A stretch of 64,000 nt of DNA from NCBI RefSeq assembly GCF_029201565.1, contig NZ_CP104002.1, positions 496,001 to 560,000 on the forward strand, in the 5' to 3' direction. The notes beneath the pieces are model-generated. The model did no database searches. It was not told the origin of the DNA and saw nothing but the letters and a program-made list of their open reading frames with translations. A program made the translations under genes and the position numbers. The stretch is from Devosia sp. SD17-2 (lineage in GTDB: Bacteria; Pseudomonadota; Alphaproteobacteria; Rhizobiales; Devosiaceae). The first letter of the stretch is position 1. Every line of letters starts with the position of its first letter. Below, one piece after another: positions 45,578 through 54,491 of the stretch.

Positions 45578-46408
45578 ATGAAGATCGCCGCCATCCAGAT
45601 GCAGTCCGGGCTTGATCCGGATGCCAATCTTGCAGCGCTCGAGCCGATGATCGCAGAGGCAGCGGAAGCCGGGGCAAGCTATGCGCTGACCCCGGAGGTG
45701 ACGCTGATTTTCCCCGAAAGCCGGGATCAGCTGCGCTCGGTGGCGGCTCCATTCGAGGGTCATCCGCAATTGGCCCGCGTGGGTGAGCTGGCGCGCCAGC
45801 ACAAAATGCATGTCCATATCGGTTCGCTGCCCATTCCGCTCGAAGATGGTCGCTTTGCCAATCGGTCGGTGCTGTTCGGGCCGGACGGGGCGATAGTGGC
45901 GCATTATGACAAGATCCACCTCTTTGATGCCGATATCGCCGGGCTCAATGCCTATCGCGAAAGTGCAACCTATAAGGGGGGTGACAGGGCAGTGACGGCG
46001 CCGCTGGGTGACTTCACCCTCGGCTTTTCCATCTGCTACGACATGCGCTTCCCAAGGCTCTACAATAGCCTCGCCAATGCTGGTGCCGATCTGATCGCTG
46101 TGCCCGCTGCCTTCACCGTACCAACGGGGCAGGCGCACTGGCATGTGCTCCTGCGCGCCCGGGCAATTGAGACGGGGTCCTATGTCATCGCTGCCGCTCA
46201 GGGTGGCCAGCATGCCAATGGACGGGCCACCTATGGGCATTCGCTGGTGATCGACCCGTGGGGCAAGGTCATCGCCGAGCTCGACCACGACGCGCCGGGC
46301 GTTCTCCTCGCCGACATCGATCCGGCTCTTGTGAGGGAAGCCCGCCAACGGGTGCCCGCGCTCGCCAACGCGCGCGACTTTGCCGCGCCCGAACCATTGC
46401 AGGGCTAG
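45578..46408 (+). CDS. Nitrilase-superfamily carbon-nitrogen hydrolase (Nit-like)
   Basis: This 276-residue enzyme has the Glu-Lys-Cys triad: the Glu in LTPEVTLIF, the Lys in HYDKIHLFDAD and the Cys in SICYDMRFPRLY. It matches the Nit1/Nit2 branch, which includes omega-amidase and deaminated-glutathione amidase. The neighbouring glutaredoxin gene would suit a deaminated-glutathione role, but that is inference. Length is typical. Confidence 0.92.
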   Translation: MKIAAIQMQSGLDPDANLAALEPMIAEAAEAGASYALTPEVTLIFPESRDQLRSVAAPFEGHPQLARVGELARQHKMHVHIGSLPIPLEDGRFANRSVLFGPDGAIVAHYDKIHLFDADIAGLNAYRESATYKGGDRAVTAPLGDFTLGFSICYDMRFPRLYNSLANAGADLIAVPAAFTVPTGQAHWHVLLRARAIETGSYVIAAAQGGQHANGRATYGHSLVIDPWGKVIAELDHDAPGVLLADIDPALVREARQRVPALANARDFAAPEPLQG

Positions 46409-46474
46409 GCGCGCTCGCTATATGACAATCAGAGGACGCTCTTTTCGGCGTATCCAGAGACGACGACAGACCAA

Positions 46475-46897
46475 GTGATCCAGTATTCTCTCCAATGTGC
46501 GAAGGGGCATAGCTTCGACGCCTGGTTCAAGAACGCCGCCGCCTATGACGAGCAGAAAGCGCGTGGCATTGTCAGCTGTGCCGTTTGCGGGGATGGGCAA
46601 GTGGAAAAGGCGCCTATGGCGCCGGCCGTCGCCCGCACCGATCATGAGCGCCGTACCGTCGCTGCCGTACATCCGGAGGCGGCAAAAATCCGCGAGATGC
46701 TGCGCGAATATCGTCGCAAGGTCATGAGCGAGGCCGACAATGTCGGCGACAGGTTCGCCGAGGAAGCCCGAAAAATCCATTTCGAGGAAGTCGAGGCGCG
46801 CGGCATTTATGGTCAGGCCAGCCAGGACGAGATCGCGGCCCTGATCGAGGATGGCGTTAACTTCATGCCCCTGCCCGATGTGGGCGAGGACAACTGA
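46475..46897 (+). CDS. DUF1178 family protein
   Basis: This 140-residue protein starts MIQYSLQCAKGHSFDAWFKN, carries a zinc-like pair in SCAVCGDG, and ends in the DUF1178 signature EEARKIHFEEVEARGIYGQA. Function is unknown. It starts with GTG 66 bp after the nitrilase gene; this neighbourhood is conserved in Hyphomicrobiales. A ribbon-like zinc site formed by the first cysteine and CAVC is likely. Confidence 0.92.
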   Translation: MIQYSLQCAKGHSFDAWFKNAAAYDEQKARGIVSCAVCGDGQVEKAPMAPAVARTDHERRTVAAVHPEAAKIREMLREYRRKVMSEADNVGDRFAEEARKIHFEEVEARGIYGQASQDEIAALIEDGVNFMPLPDVGEDN

Positions 46898-46965
46898 CCG
46901 GTTTGCCTCCTGACATTTTATGACGCTTAGGGCATCCAGTACCGGTCTGGTGATTGGAGGTGCCG

Positions 46966-47334
46966 ATGTCGCTGTATACCAAGACAGGCTTTGATGCCGC
47001 TCTGGCCTGGCCGGGCGTGACCATGGAAGACCAGTGGGAATCCCATATCGCCAAAGTCGGCGGCAAGGTTTTCTGCCTCCTGTCCGATAATGAGCCGCTA
47101 CGTCTGGTGTTCAAATGCGGCGAGGGGAGCTTTGACCTGCTCACAGAGCTCGAGGGCGTTTCCCAAGCGGCCTATTTTGCCAAGCGCATGTGGGTGTCGG
47201 TGCTCGAAGGTTCGCCTCTGACCGACGACGAGCAGCTCGCCTATATTCGCCGCTCCTACGCGCTGGTCGCAAAGGGGCTCACGCTAAAGCTGCGGTCCGA
47301 GTTGGGCATTACCGACGATGTCATGGGGATTTAG
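46966..47334 (+). CDS. MmcQ/YjbR family protein
   Basis: This 122-residue protein has the YjbR/CyaY-like fold: the start SLYTKTGFDAALAWPGVTME, then KVGGKVFCLLS, LVFKCGEGSFDLLTE and RRSYALVAKGL. Some members are described as double-wing DNA-binding proteins, but the role is unclear. A GGAGG lies five bases before ATG 46966, which decides the start over an in-frame codon 12 bases earlier. Confidence 0.88.
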   Translation: MSLYTKTGFDAALAWPGVTMEDQWESHIAKVGGKVFCLLSDNEPLRLVFKCGEGSFDLLTELEGVSQAAYFAKRMWVSVLEGSPLTDDEQLAYIRRSYALVAKGLTLKLRSELGITDDVMGI

Positions 47335-47442
47335 GTCGGTCCGATAGGGAGGGTGGAATCCCCGCTATCGAACCTGACCAGACAGTAATCTTGGCAGACC
47401 ACTGAATGGCTGAGCGCGTGGTAGCACCGGGCATTTGAAATG

Positions 47443-47829
47443 TCACGACAATTTCATGACGCCGGCCGTGCTGTGGAGAAAGCCGCAGCCGCGATAGAAG
47501 CTGTCCAGGTGCGGCTCGTAGTCGACATGGAGCCATTGTGCGCCACGGTCTCGAGCCAGCTGTGCTGATTGTCGCACCAGTTCGGTCGCAATGCCGCGAC
47601 CGCGAAAGTCGCGGTCCGTGCAGGTGTCGAGGATAAAGGCGTGGAGGCCGCCGTCCCAGGCGATGTTGACGAAGCCGATCAGTCGCTCGTCTGCATAGGC
47701 GCCGACATGCCCAAGGCTGCGGGCAAGGACATCCTGATAGGATCTTTCCAGCGACACATCCCAGGCGCGCCGCCAGAGTTCGTCGAGTTCCGGATCGGTC
47801 GGAAAAGGATCGATCCGGAAACGAGGCAC
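47443..47829 (-). CDS. GNAT-family N-acetyltransferase
   Basis: This 128-residue protein is a compact GNAT enzyme with the acetyl-CoA loop RDFRGRGIATELVRQSAQLA and the terminal FYRGCGFLHSTAGVMKL. It starts with GTG at 47829, seven bases after the ilvD stop, so it is probably read with ilvD. The substrate is unknown. Confidence 0.88.
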   Translation of the reverse strand: MPRFRIDPFPTDPELDELWRRAWDVSLERSYQDVLARSLGHVGAYADERLIGFVNIAWDGGLHAFILDTCTDRDFRGRGIATELVRQSAQLARDRGAQWLHVDYEPHLDSFYRGCGFLHSTAGVMKLS

Positions 47830-47836
47830 GATGGGA

Positions 47837-49690
47837 TCAATCCATCAGCTTGTTGATGGCATCCACGTCCCGCACGGCGCCCTTTGATGCCGAAGTCACA
47901 AAGGCAGCGTAGGCCTTGAGCGCGGTGGTGACCTTGCGTTTGCGGGGCTCGGCTGGTTTCCAGCCCTTGGCATCCTGCTCGGTCCGGCGCTTGGCCATCT
48001 CGCCCTCGTTGACGAGCAGCGTGATGGTGCGGCCGGGGATGTCGATCTCGATCATGTCGCCTTCGCGCACGAGGCCGATGGCGCCGCCTTCAGCTGCTTC
48101 CGGGGAAACGTGGCCGATGGACAGGCCCGAGGTGCCGCCGGAGAACCGGCCGTCGGTGAGCAGGGCACAGGCCTTGCCCAGGCCCTTCGACTTCAGATAG
48201 CTCGTCGGATAGAGCATTTCCTGCATGCCGGGGCCGCCGCGCGGGCCTTCATAGCGGATGACGATGACATCGCCTTCCTTGATCTCGTTGGAGAGAATGG
48301 CCTTGACCGTCGCGTCCTGGCTTTCAAACACGCGCGCGGGGCCGGTGAACTTCAGGATCGACTCGTCAACGCCCGCCGTCTTCACGATGCAGCCGTCGAG
48401 CGCAATATTGCCCTTGAGCACGGCGAGGCCGCCGTCCTTGGAGAAGGGGTTTTCAGCCGAGCGGATGACGCCGTTCTGCCGGTCGAGGTCGAGCTCATTC
48501 CAGCGATTGGACTGGGAGAAGGCCTGGGTGGTGCGAACGCCGCCGGGTGCCGCCTTGAAGAATTCGCGCACCGAGTCCGAGTTCGTGCGGGAAATGTCCC
48601 ACTTGTCCAGCGCATGGGCCATGGACGGCGCATGGATGGTCGGCTCGTCGCGATTGATCAGGCCGGCGCGATCGAGCTGGCCGAGGATGGCCATGATGCC
48701 GCCAGCGCGGTGCACGTCTTCCATGTGCACGTCATTCTTGGCCGGTGCGACCTTGGAGAGCACCGGAACACGACGGCTCAGGGCATCGATGTCGTCCATG
48801 GTGAAGTCGACGCCGCCTTCGAAGGCTGCGGCCAGGATATGCAGCACCGTATTGGTCGAGCCGCCCATGGCAATGTCGAGCGCCATGGCGTTCTCGAAGG
48901 CCGCCTTGGTGGCGATAGAGCGCGGCAGCACGGTTTCGTCGTCCTGCTCGTAATAGCGGCGAGCGAGGTCGACGATGAGGTGACCGGCTTCCTGGAACAG
49001 GCGCTTGCGGTCCGAGTGGGTTGCCAGCGTCGAGCCATTGCCCGGCAGCGACAGGCCGAGGGCTTCGGTGAGGCAGTTCATCGAATTGGCGGTGAACATG
49101 CCCGAGCAGGAGCCGCAGGTGGGGCAGGCAGCTTCTTCGACGGCCTGCACTTCTTCGTCGGTGTAATGTTCGTCGGCGGCCATGACCATGGCGTCGACGA
49201 GGTCGAGCGCCTGCAGCTTGCCCTTGAGGATGGCCTTGCCGGCTTCCATCGGGCCGCCCGACACGAAGACCACGGGGATGTTGAGCCGCATGGCGGCATT
49301 CAGCATGCCGGGAGTGATCTTGTCACAGTTCGAGATGCAGACCATGGCGTCGGCGCAGTGGGCGTTGACCATGTATTCCACCGAGTCCGCGATGATGTCG
49401 CGGCTGGGCAGGGAATAGAGCATGCCGTCATGGCCCATGGCGATGCCGTCATCGACCGCGATGGTGTTGAATTCCTTGGCGACGCCGCCGGCGATCTCGA
49501 TCTCGCGCGCGACGAGCTGGCCGAGGTCCTTCAGATGGACGTGGCCAGGCACAAACTGGGTGAAGGAATTGACCACGGCAATGATGGGCTTGCCGAAATC
49601 CTCGTTCTTCATGCCCGTGGCGCGCCAGAGCCCCCGCGCGCCGGCCATGTTGCGGCCATGGGTTGTGGTACGGGAACGATAGGCGGGCAT
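47837..49690 (-). CDS. ilvD: Dihydroxy-acid dehydratase
   Basis: This 617-residue iron-sulfur enzyme makes the 2-keto acids of valine, leucine and isoleucine synthesis. The cluster cysteines are in [11 protein letters not shown] and [17 protein letters not shown]. The C-terminal [20 protein letters not shown] is also diagnostic. ATG 49690 gives the family start [21 protein letters not shown] 20-bp perfect palindrome lies 93 bp upstream and may control it. Confidence 0.97.
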   Translation of the reverse strand: MPAYRSRTTTHGRNMAGARGLWRATGMKNEDFGKPIIAVVNSFTQFVPGHVHLKDLGQLVAREIEIAGGVAKEFNTIAVDDGIAMGHDGMLYSLPSRDIIADSVEYMVNAHCADAMVCISNCDKITPGMLNAAMRLNIPVVFVSGGPMEAGKAILKGKLQALDLVDAMVMAADEHYTDEEVQAVEEAACPTCGSCSGMFTANSMNCLTEALGLSLPGNGSTLATHSDRKRLFQEAGHLIVDLARRYYEQDDETVLPRSIATKAAFENAMALDIAMGGSTNTVLHILAAAFEGGVDFTMDDIDALSRRVPVLSKVAPAKNDVHMEDVHRAGGIMAILGQLDRAGLINRDEPTIHAPSMAHALDKWDISRTNSDSVREFFKAAPGGVRTTQAFSQSNRWNELDLDRQNGVIRSAENPFSKDGGLAVLKGNIALDGCIVKTAGVDESILKFTGPARVFESQDATVKAILSNEIKEGDVIVIRYEGPRGGPGMQEMLYPTSYLKSKGLGKACALLTDGRFSGGTSGLSIGHVSPEAAEGGAIGLVREGDMIEIDIPGRTITLLVNEGEMAKRRTEQDAKGWKPAEPRKRKVTTALKAYAAFVTSASKGAVRDVDAINKLMD

Positions 49691-49782
49691 GGCAATATCC
49701 TCGAAGAAGGCGCCGGTGGGGCCGGGATTTTAATTGGCTCCCTGTTTAGACCCAATCGGCCGCAGCTTCAAGGATTTTCCGT

Positions 49783-49802
49783 ACCGTACCGTACGGTACG
49801 GT
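49783..49802. promoter_or_regulatory. 20-bp perfect palindrome upstream of ilvD
   Basis: The palindrome is ACCGTACCGTACGGTACGGT, its own reverse complement. It lies between the ilvD start and the end of the upstream diguanylate cyclase gene, both on the minus strand. The internal CCGTAC repeat gives nested symmetric sites, as for TetR-type operators. It could also form a cruciform or hairpin, but no T-run follows. Confidence 0.6.
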
Positions 49803-49839
49803 TACGCTGAAAAGCGCGGTTTCAGGCGCCTCGGTAGCC

Positions 49840-51018
49840 CTATAATCCGCTGAGGAAATGACCGCCCCTGCCGCCATGTTTGGCGCGGTAGAGCATGGTG
49901 TCTGCCTCGGCCAAAGCGTGCTGGGGATCGCTGTGCAGGGGAGCGCCGCCAATGCTGACCCCGATCCGCGCCTCGATGTCGCCGGGAAGGCTGAAGGGAT
50001 GGGCGATGGCCTCGGTGATACGGCTGGCCAGAGCGCGTACATGGTCGGGCTGGGGATCGGATAGCACGATCACGAATTCGTCGCCGCCGAGGCGACCGAC
50101 GAGATCGCCGGAGCGCACATTGTCCGTGAGACGCCCGGCGACAGCCTCGAGCGGTCGGTCGCCGGCGGCGTGGCCATGGGTGTCGTTGACGCCCTTGAAT
50201 CCATCGAGATCAAGATAGAGCAGATAGGAGCGCTGTCCCTTTGGCTGACGCGCCCGCGATTGGGTCGGATTGGCCAGTTGCTGGAGAGTGCTCATCACCT
50301 GGGCGCGGTTGGCGAGCCCGGTCAGCGCGTCATTATAGGCGAGATAGCGACTGGTTTTCTGGGCCCGGATCAGGCCGGCCAGCCGGTTATGGCTGGTGCC
50401 GATCAGCATGATGACGCCAAAGATCCAGATCGGGGCGTGGACGAAAATGATAAGCATTTCCGGCGGCCCGGAGAGGGCCGTGGTAAAAATCACCGGGAGC
50501 ATGACGATGACCGCCTGCAGCGTGGCGTAGCGCGGTGCAGCGCTATTGGTGATGCAGAAGCCGAAGACCAGCCCGGTTGTTACCAGCGCGCCCAGCACGA
50601 TCAGCACCAATTGCCCGCTGGTGGTTGCTGCGACGCCAACCAGCGAGAGCGAAACGGCATAGACCAGCCCGGCCTCCACCACGGCGTTGAGATTTTTGTC
50701 GGCGTCTGCGGCCTGTTGTGCACGATCCAGAGTGTGAGCGCGCAGCAGCAGGGCGGCGGCAACCACGAGAGCGATGAGGGCGCCCTCGGCAATGCTCTTG
50801 AAGAGGGCAATGGCCAGCAGCAACAGGCCCATGCTGAGCGCGCCGAAAGCCAGGGTGCGTCGGTTGACGATGAGCGTGCGGGCCAGTTCTGACCGGATAT
50901 TGGAATCGGCTGCGGCAGCCGGTGCGGTCAGCCAGTCGAACGCCGCCTGTCGCAGTTTTGCGACGGCGGAAAAGCGTTCGACGGTCCCGGATGGGTCAGA
51001 CATCTGCGGAACTTCCAT
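49840..51018 (-). CDS. Membrane diguanylate cyclase (GGDEF domain)
   Basis: This 392-residue protein has six predicted membrane helices between about residues 50 and 210 (for example LAFGALSMGLLLLAIALF and MLIIFVHAPIWIFGVIML), then a GGDEF domain. The active-site motif is RLGGDEFVIVL, intact, and RSGD five residues before it is the product-inhibition I-site. It should make cyclic di-GMP. No EAL domain is present. The sensor part is not a family I recognise. An alternative start lies five codons in. Confidence 0.92.
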   Translation of the reverse strand: MEVPQMSDPSGTVERFSAVAKLRQAAFDWLTAPAAAADSNIRSELARTLIVNRRTLAFGALSMGLLLLAIALFKSIAEGALIALVVAAALLLRAHTLDRAQQAADADKNLNAVVEAGLVYAVSLSLVGVAATTSGQLVLIVLGALVTTGLVFGFCITNSAAPRYATLQAVIVMLPVIFTTALSGPPEMLIIFVHAPIWIFGVIMLIGTSHNRLAGLIRAQKTSRYLAYNDALTGLANRAQVMSTLQQLANPTQSRARQPKGQRSYLLYLDLDGFKGVNDTHGHAAGDRPLEAVAGRLTDNVRSGDLVGRLGGDEFVIVLSDPQPDHVRALASRITEAIAHPFSLPGDIEARIGVSIGGAPLHSDPQHALAEADTMLYRAKHGGRGGHFLSGL

Positions 51019-51107
51019 AAGCGCCCGCCTGGCGGGTCGCCGTTATTGCCTGGGGGCGAGGCGGTCCCGTCACCTTTGAGTCGGGATGCCTTCGTCCTCC
51101 AGGCGGA

Positions 51108-51695
51108 CTAAAATTTATAGCGCAGGCCCATTACCACGGCGTTGGAGCCATCGATCTCGGCGATCGTGCCAAACCCGCCGGATCGGTGATGAATGCGCCC
51201 GAAGGCCTCGAGTTCGGGGTAACCGACATGGGAGACGGCGATTTCAGGCCCCAGGTAATAGAGGAAAGGGATGTCGTGGCCAAGCTTGGCTGCGCGCTCG
51301 GTTTCCACCCCGATCGTGTCGGTGACGACAGAAAAGCCGGCGGTAATCGACGGGGTAATCCGGATGTCCCCAATCTGGAACATGTCGAGCCGGCCAACGA
51401 GCCCCGCCCAGAGTTCAGCAGAGGACCGGTCGCCGAGGCGAACGCCCAGGCCGGCTTCGGCGCCCAGCTTGAAGCCGCCGGAATGCTCATACATGAAGTA
51501 CTGGTAGCCCACCCCGGCAAAGAAATTGGATTCGTAGTGGTCCTCCCACAGCAGAAACGCGTCGGAGAAGTAGCCGCTGGTGAAGGGGCCGCCCATGACG
51601 AAGACATTCTGCTCATCGGTCGCCTGCGCCAAGGCGGGGCTGGACAGGATGACCGTGCCGAAGGCGATGAACGAAGCAAGGCGTGCTAGGGGCAT
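51108..51695 (-). CDS. Outer-membrane beta-barrel protein, PagL-like candidate
   Basis: This 195-residue protein has a signal peptide (ASFIAFGTVILSSPALAQAT) and a pattern of alternating strands ending in Phe (GLRYKF), as in small outer-membrane barrels. The C-terminal FGRIHHRSGGFG has the H-x-S arrangement of PagL lipid A 3-O-deacylases, with a Glu ten residues later. It is therefore a candidate acyloxyacyl hydrolase; overall resemblance is modest. Start 51695 is preferred over an in-frame TTG four codons upstream. Confidence 0.6.
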   Translation of the reverse strand: MPLARLASFIAFGTVILSSPALAQATDEQNVFVMGGPFTSGYFSDAFLLWEDHYESNFFAGVGYQYFMYEHSGGFKLGAEAGLGVRLGDRSSAELWAGLVGRLDMFQIGDIRITPSITAGFSVVTDTIGVETERAAKLGHDIPFLYYLGPEIAVSHVGYPELEAFGRIHHRSGGFGTIAEIDGSNAVVMGLRYKF

Positions 51696-51859
51696 GGACA
51701 CTCTCAATTCCGCACGGGACCACCAATGCCGGAGCGTGTTTCAGCGAGCGTTTCCGTATGGTTAACAAATCGGAAATGTGATGACCGCTCCGGCCTTTAC
51801 CCTGCGGAACGCCTTGGGGCGCGCGGTCGTTCCTTCTCATCAAGCAGAGGAGACATACG

Positions 51860-52231
51860 ATGCACGCAATTCCCAACTCCATCCACGAGGGCATGAAGGT
51901 CTACGACCGGGCGATGAATGCCATAGGTACTGTCGAGACGTTTCGGATCGGCGACAAGGACCCGTCGATCCCGGGCGTCGAGGCTGCAGGGGTCAGTCCA
52001 GTGCTCGAAGAGAACCAGACCGGACTGACATCCATTCTGGCCGATATTTTTTCGCCCGATGACGGCTTGCCACGCGAAGTTCAGGAGAAGGCACTGCGCG
52101 AAGGATTTATCCGCCTCGATGCCGATGGGCTGTTTGCCCGGGACCGCTACATTTTTCCCGAGCACATCGACCGGGTGACCGCTGAAGGCGTGGTGCTGAA
52201 TGTCGAAAAATCCGACCTCATGCACGTCTAA
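51860..52231 (+). CDS. PRC-barrel/DUF2171-like protein
   Basis: This 123-residue protein begins IHEGMKVYDRAMNAIGTVET, the style of PRC-barrel and DUF2171 proteins, and continues with a second copy-like segment (FIRLDADGLFARDRYIFPEH) and IDRVTAEGVVLNVEKSDL. No catalytic motif is visible. A GAGGAGA ribosome binding site precedes the ATG. It stands alone between convergent and divergent genes. Function is unknown; stress-related roles are reported for some relatives. Confidence 0.65.
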   Translation: MHAIPNSIHEGMKVYDRAMNAIGTVETFRIGDKDPSIPGVEAAGVSPVLEENQTGLTSILADIFSPDDGLPREVQEKALREGFIRLDADGLFARDRYIFPEHIDRVTAEGVVLNVEKSDLMHV

Positions 52232-52261
52232 GGTTGCACTGGATCCAGAGGCGCGGCGCGC

Positions 52262-52999
52262 TCAGGCGGGCCGCGCCGCCAGCATCATGTAATTGATGCC
52301 CATATCGCGGCTGCGGCGCCATTCATCCCCGATGGGATGGTAGACCACCCCCGTCTGGTCTGTGACCTTGAGACCATTGCGGCTGAGCAGGCTGCCGATT
52401 TCATCAGGGGTGAGGAATTTCTTCCAGTCATGCGTACCCTTGGGCAACCAGCCCAGGACATATTCAGCGCCGACGACGGCGAGCGCAAAAGCGCGGGCCG
52501 TGCGGTTGATGGTGGCGGTGAACATCAGCCCGCCCGGCTTCACCAGATCGGCGCAGCTCTTCATGTAGAGCGGGACATTGTCGACGTGCTCGACCACCTC
52601 CATGTTGAGCACGACGTCAAAGGTTTTTCCCGCTGCGGCGAGGGCTTCGCTGGTCGTTGCCTGATAGTCGATATCGAGCCCCGACTGTTCGGCATGAATG
52701 CGGGCGATGGCGATATTGCGCTCGGCCGCGTCAATGCCAGTCACGGTCGCGCCGAGCCGCGTCAGTGGTTCGCAGAGCAGGCCGCCACCGCAGCCAACGT
52801 CGAGGATGGTAAGGCCCTCAAGGGGCCGGATTGCGCTGCCGTCCTTGCCGAAATGGGCGATCAGATGCTCGCGGATATAGGAGAGGCGCACCGGGTTGAA
52901 CTTGTGCAGCGGCTTGAACTTGCCCTTGGGGTCCCACCACTCCTCGGCCATGGCCGTGAATTTTGCGACTTCAGCGTCGTTGATGGTGGTCTGGGACAT
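52262..52999 (-). CDS. ubiG: Ubiquinone O-methyltransferase UbiG
   Basis: This 245-residue SAM-dependent enzyme performs both O-methylations of ubiquinone synthesis. The SAM motif is [20 protein letters not shown], with [20 protein letters not shown] and [20 protein letters not shown] further along. The N-terminal [20 protein letters not shown] is the UbiG signature. It diverges from lysC, a conserved pairing. Length is typical. Confidence 0.97.
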   Translation of the reverse strand: MSQTTINDAEVAKFTAMAEEWWDPKGKFKPLHKFNPVRLSYIREHLIAHFGKDGSAIRPLEGLTILDVGCGGGLLCEPLTRLGATVTGIDAAERNIAIARIHAEQSGLDIDYQATTSEALAAAGKTFDVVLNMEVVEHVDNVPLYMKSCADLVKPGGLMFTATINRTARAFALAVVGAEYVLGWLPKGTHDWKKFLTPDEIGSLLSRNGLKVTDQTGVVYHPIGDEWRRSRDMGINYMMLAARPA

Positions 53000-53162
53000 G
53001 AGAGGGCTCCTGTGCAGGCCAGATATGCGATGATGATGCGCTTAGTGCAAGGCGCGGGAGTGTCGCGCGCCGTGCAGAACGGTTGATTGCGCCCGCACTT
53101 TATGGCATCTGGCCCCCAACAAGTGAGCGTACCGCCGGGTTCGGCGGAAGACCGGGGAAAAA

Positions 53163-54428
53163 ATGGCCCGCATCGTCGTCAAATTCGGTGGCACTTCTGT
53201 GGCCAATGTCGAGCGCATCCGTCAGGCTGCGCGCCATGTGAAGCGCGAAGTGGAAGCCGGCAATGAAGTTGCCGTCGTGGTTTCGGCCATGTCCGGCAAG
53301 ACCAATGAACTGGTCGGCTGGGTCAATGAGGCCAGCGCATTCCACGACGCGCGTGAATATGATGCCGTGGTCGCCTCGGGCGAGCAGGTGACGGCGGGCC
53401 TCATGGCCATCGTCCTTTCCGAAATGGGCATCCAGTCGCGCTCTTTCGCCGGCTGGCAGGTTCCGATCAAGACCGACGACGCGCATGGCGCGGCCCGTAT
53501 CGCCGAGATTGACCCGACCGAGCTGAACAAGCGCTTCAAGGATGGCTGGGTTCCGGTGATCACCGGCTTCCAGGGGATTTCGCCCCATGGCCGCGTTACA
53601 ACGCTCGGTCGCGGTGGCTCGGATACATCTGCTGTCGCGGTGGCTGCTGCTGTCGGCGCGGACCGCTGCGATATCTATACCGATGTGGACGGTGTTTACA
53701 CGACCGATCCGCGCATCGTTCCCAAGGCCCAGCGCATGACCCGCATTTCCTTTGAGGAAATGCTGGAAATGGCCTCGCTCGGTGCCAAGGTGCTGATGAT
53801 CCGCGCCGTGGAAATGGCCATGGCACACAAGGTGCGGCTCACCGTCCGCTCCAGTTTCGATGACCCGGATGCCCCACAGATCGGGCCCGATGGTTTGCCT
53901 GGTGTTCCGGGTACGCTCGTTTGCGATGAGGAAGAGATCATGGAAAAGCAGATCGTTTCGGGCGTGACGCTCGCCAAGGCAGAGGCCAAGATCACCCTGC
54001 GCGCCGTCAAGGACAATCCCGGCGTCGCCGCGGCCATTTTTGGCACGCTGGCCGACAAGGGCATCATCGTCGACATGATCGTGCAGAACATCTCCGACGA
54101 TGCCGCGACAACCGACATCACCTTCACCGTGCCCGACAGCGAATATGACAAGGCGGTCAAGGCGCTCGAGGACAATGGCGGGCGCTTTGAATATGCCCGT
54201 CTTTCGGGCTCGCGCGGCGGTGCAAAAGTCTCTGTCGTGGGCGTCGGCATGCGTAGCCACGCAGGCGTCGCCGCCTCGATGTTCAAGGCGCTTGCCGACA
54301 AGGGGATCAACATCCAGCTGATCACCACGTCGGAAATCAAGACCTCGGTCCTGATCGATGAAGAATATGCCGAGCTTGCGGTTCGGGCGCTCCACACCTA
54401 TTACGGTTTGGATAAGAAGGACGCCTAG
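53163..54428 (+). CDS. lysC: Aspartate kinase
   Basis: This 421-residue enzyme phosphorylates aspartate, the first step to lysine, methionine and threonine. The kinase start is VVKFGGTSVANVERI, the substrate loop is TLGRGGSDTSAVAVAAAVGA, and two ACT domains follow from about residue 265 for feedback control by lysine and threonine. With lysA at 7 kb the window carries both ends of the lysine pathway. Length is typical of the monofunctional alphaproteobacterial enzyme. Confidence 0.97.
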   Translation: MARIVVKFGGTSVANVERIRQAARHVKREVEAGNEVAVVVSAMSGKTNELVGWVNEASAFHDAREYDAVVASGEQVTAGLMAIVLSEMGIQSRSFAGWQVPIKTDDAHGAARIAEIDPTELNKRFKDGWVPVITGFQGISPHGRVTTLGRGGSDTSAVAVAAAVGADRCDIYTDVDGVYTTDPRIVPKAQRMTRISFEEMLEMASLGAKVLMIRAVEMAMAHKVRLTVRSSFDDPDAPQIGPDGLPGVPGTLVCDEEEIMEKQIVSGVTLAKAEAKITLRAVKDNPGVAAAIFGTLADKGIIVDMIVQNISDDAATTDITFTVPDSEYDKAVKALEDNGGRFEYARLSGSRGGAKVSVVGVGMRSHAGVAASMFKALADKGINIQLITTSEIKTSVLIDEEYAELAVRALHTYYGLDKKDA

Positions 54429-54491
54429 GCCCCATTGGGGGATGAGGCCGCGTCCGAACAGGGGGGCGGCTTCATCAGGTCGCCGGAGTAA

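Noticed and set aside
49746..49839. TetR gene remnant (minus frame ending VRKILEAAADWV)
   Set aside because: The resemblance to a TetR start covers only about ten residues, and the frame is a shadow of the diguanylate cyclase gene and of the palindrome.
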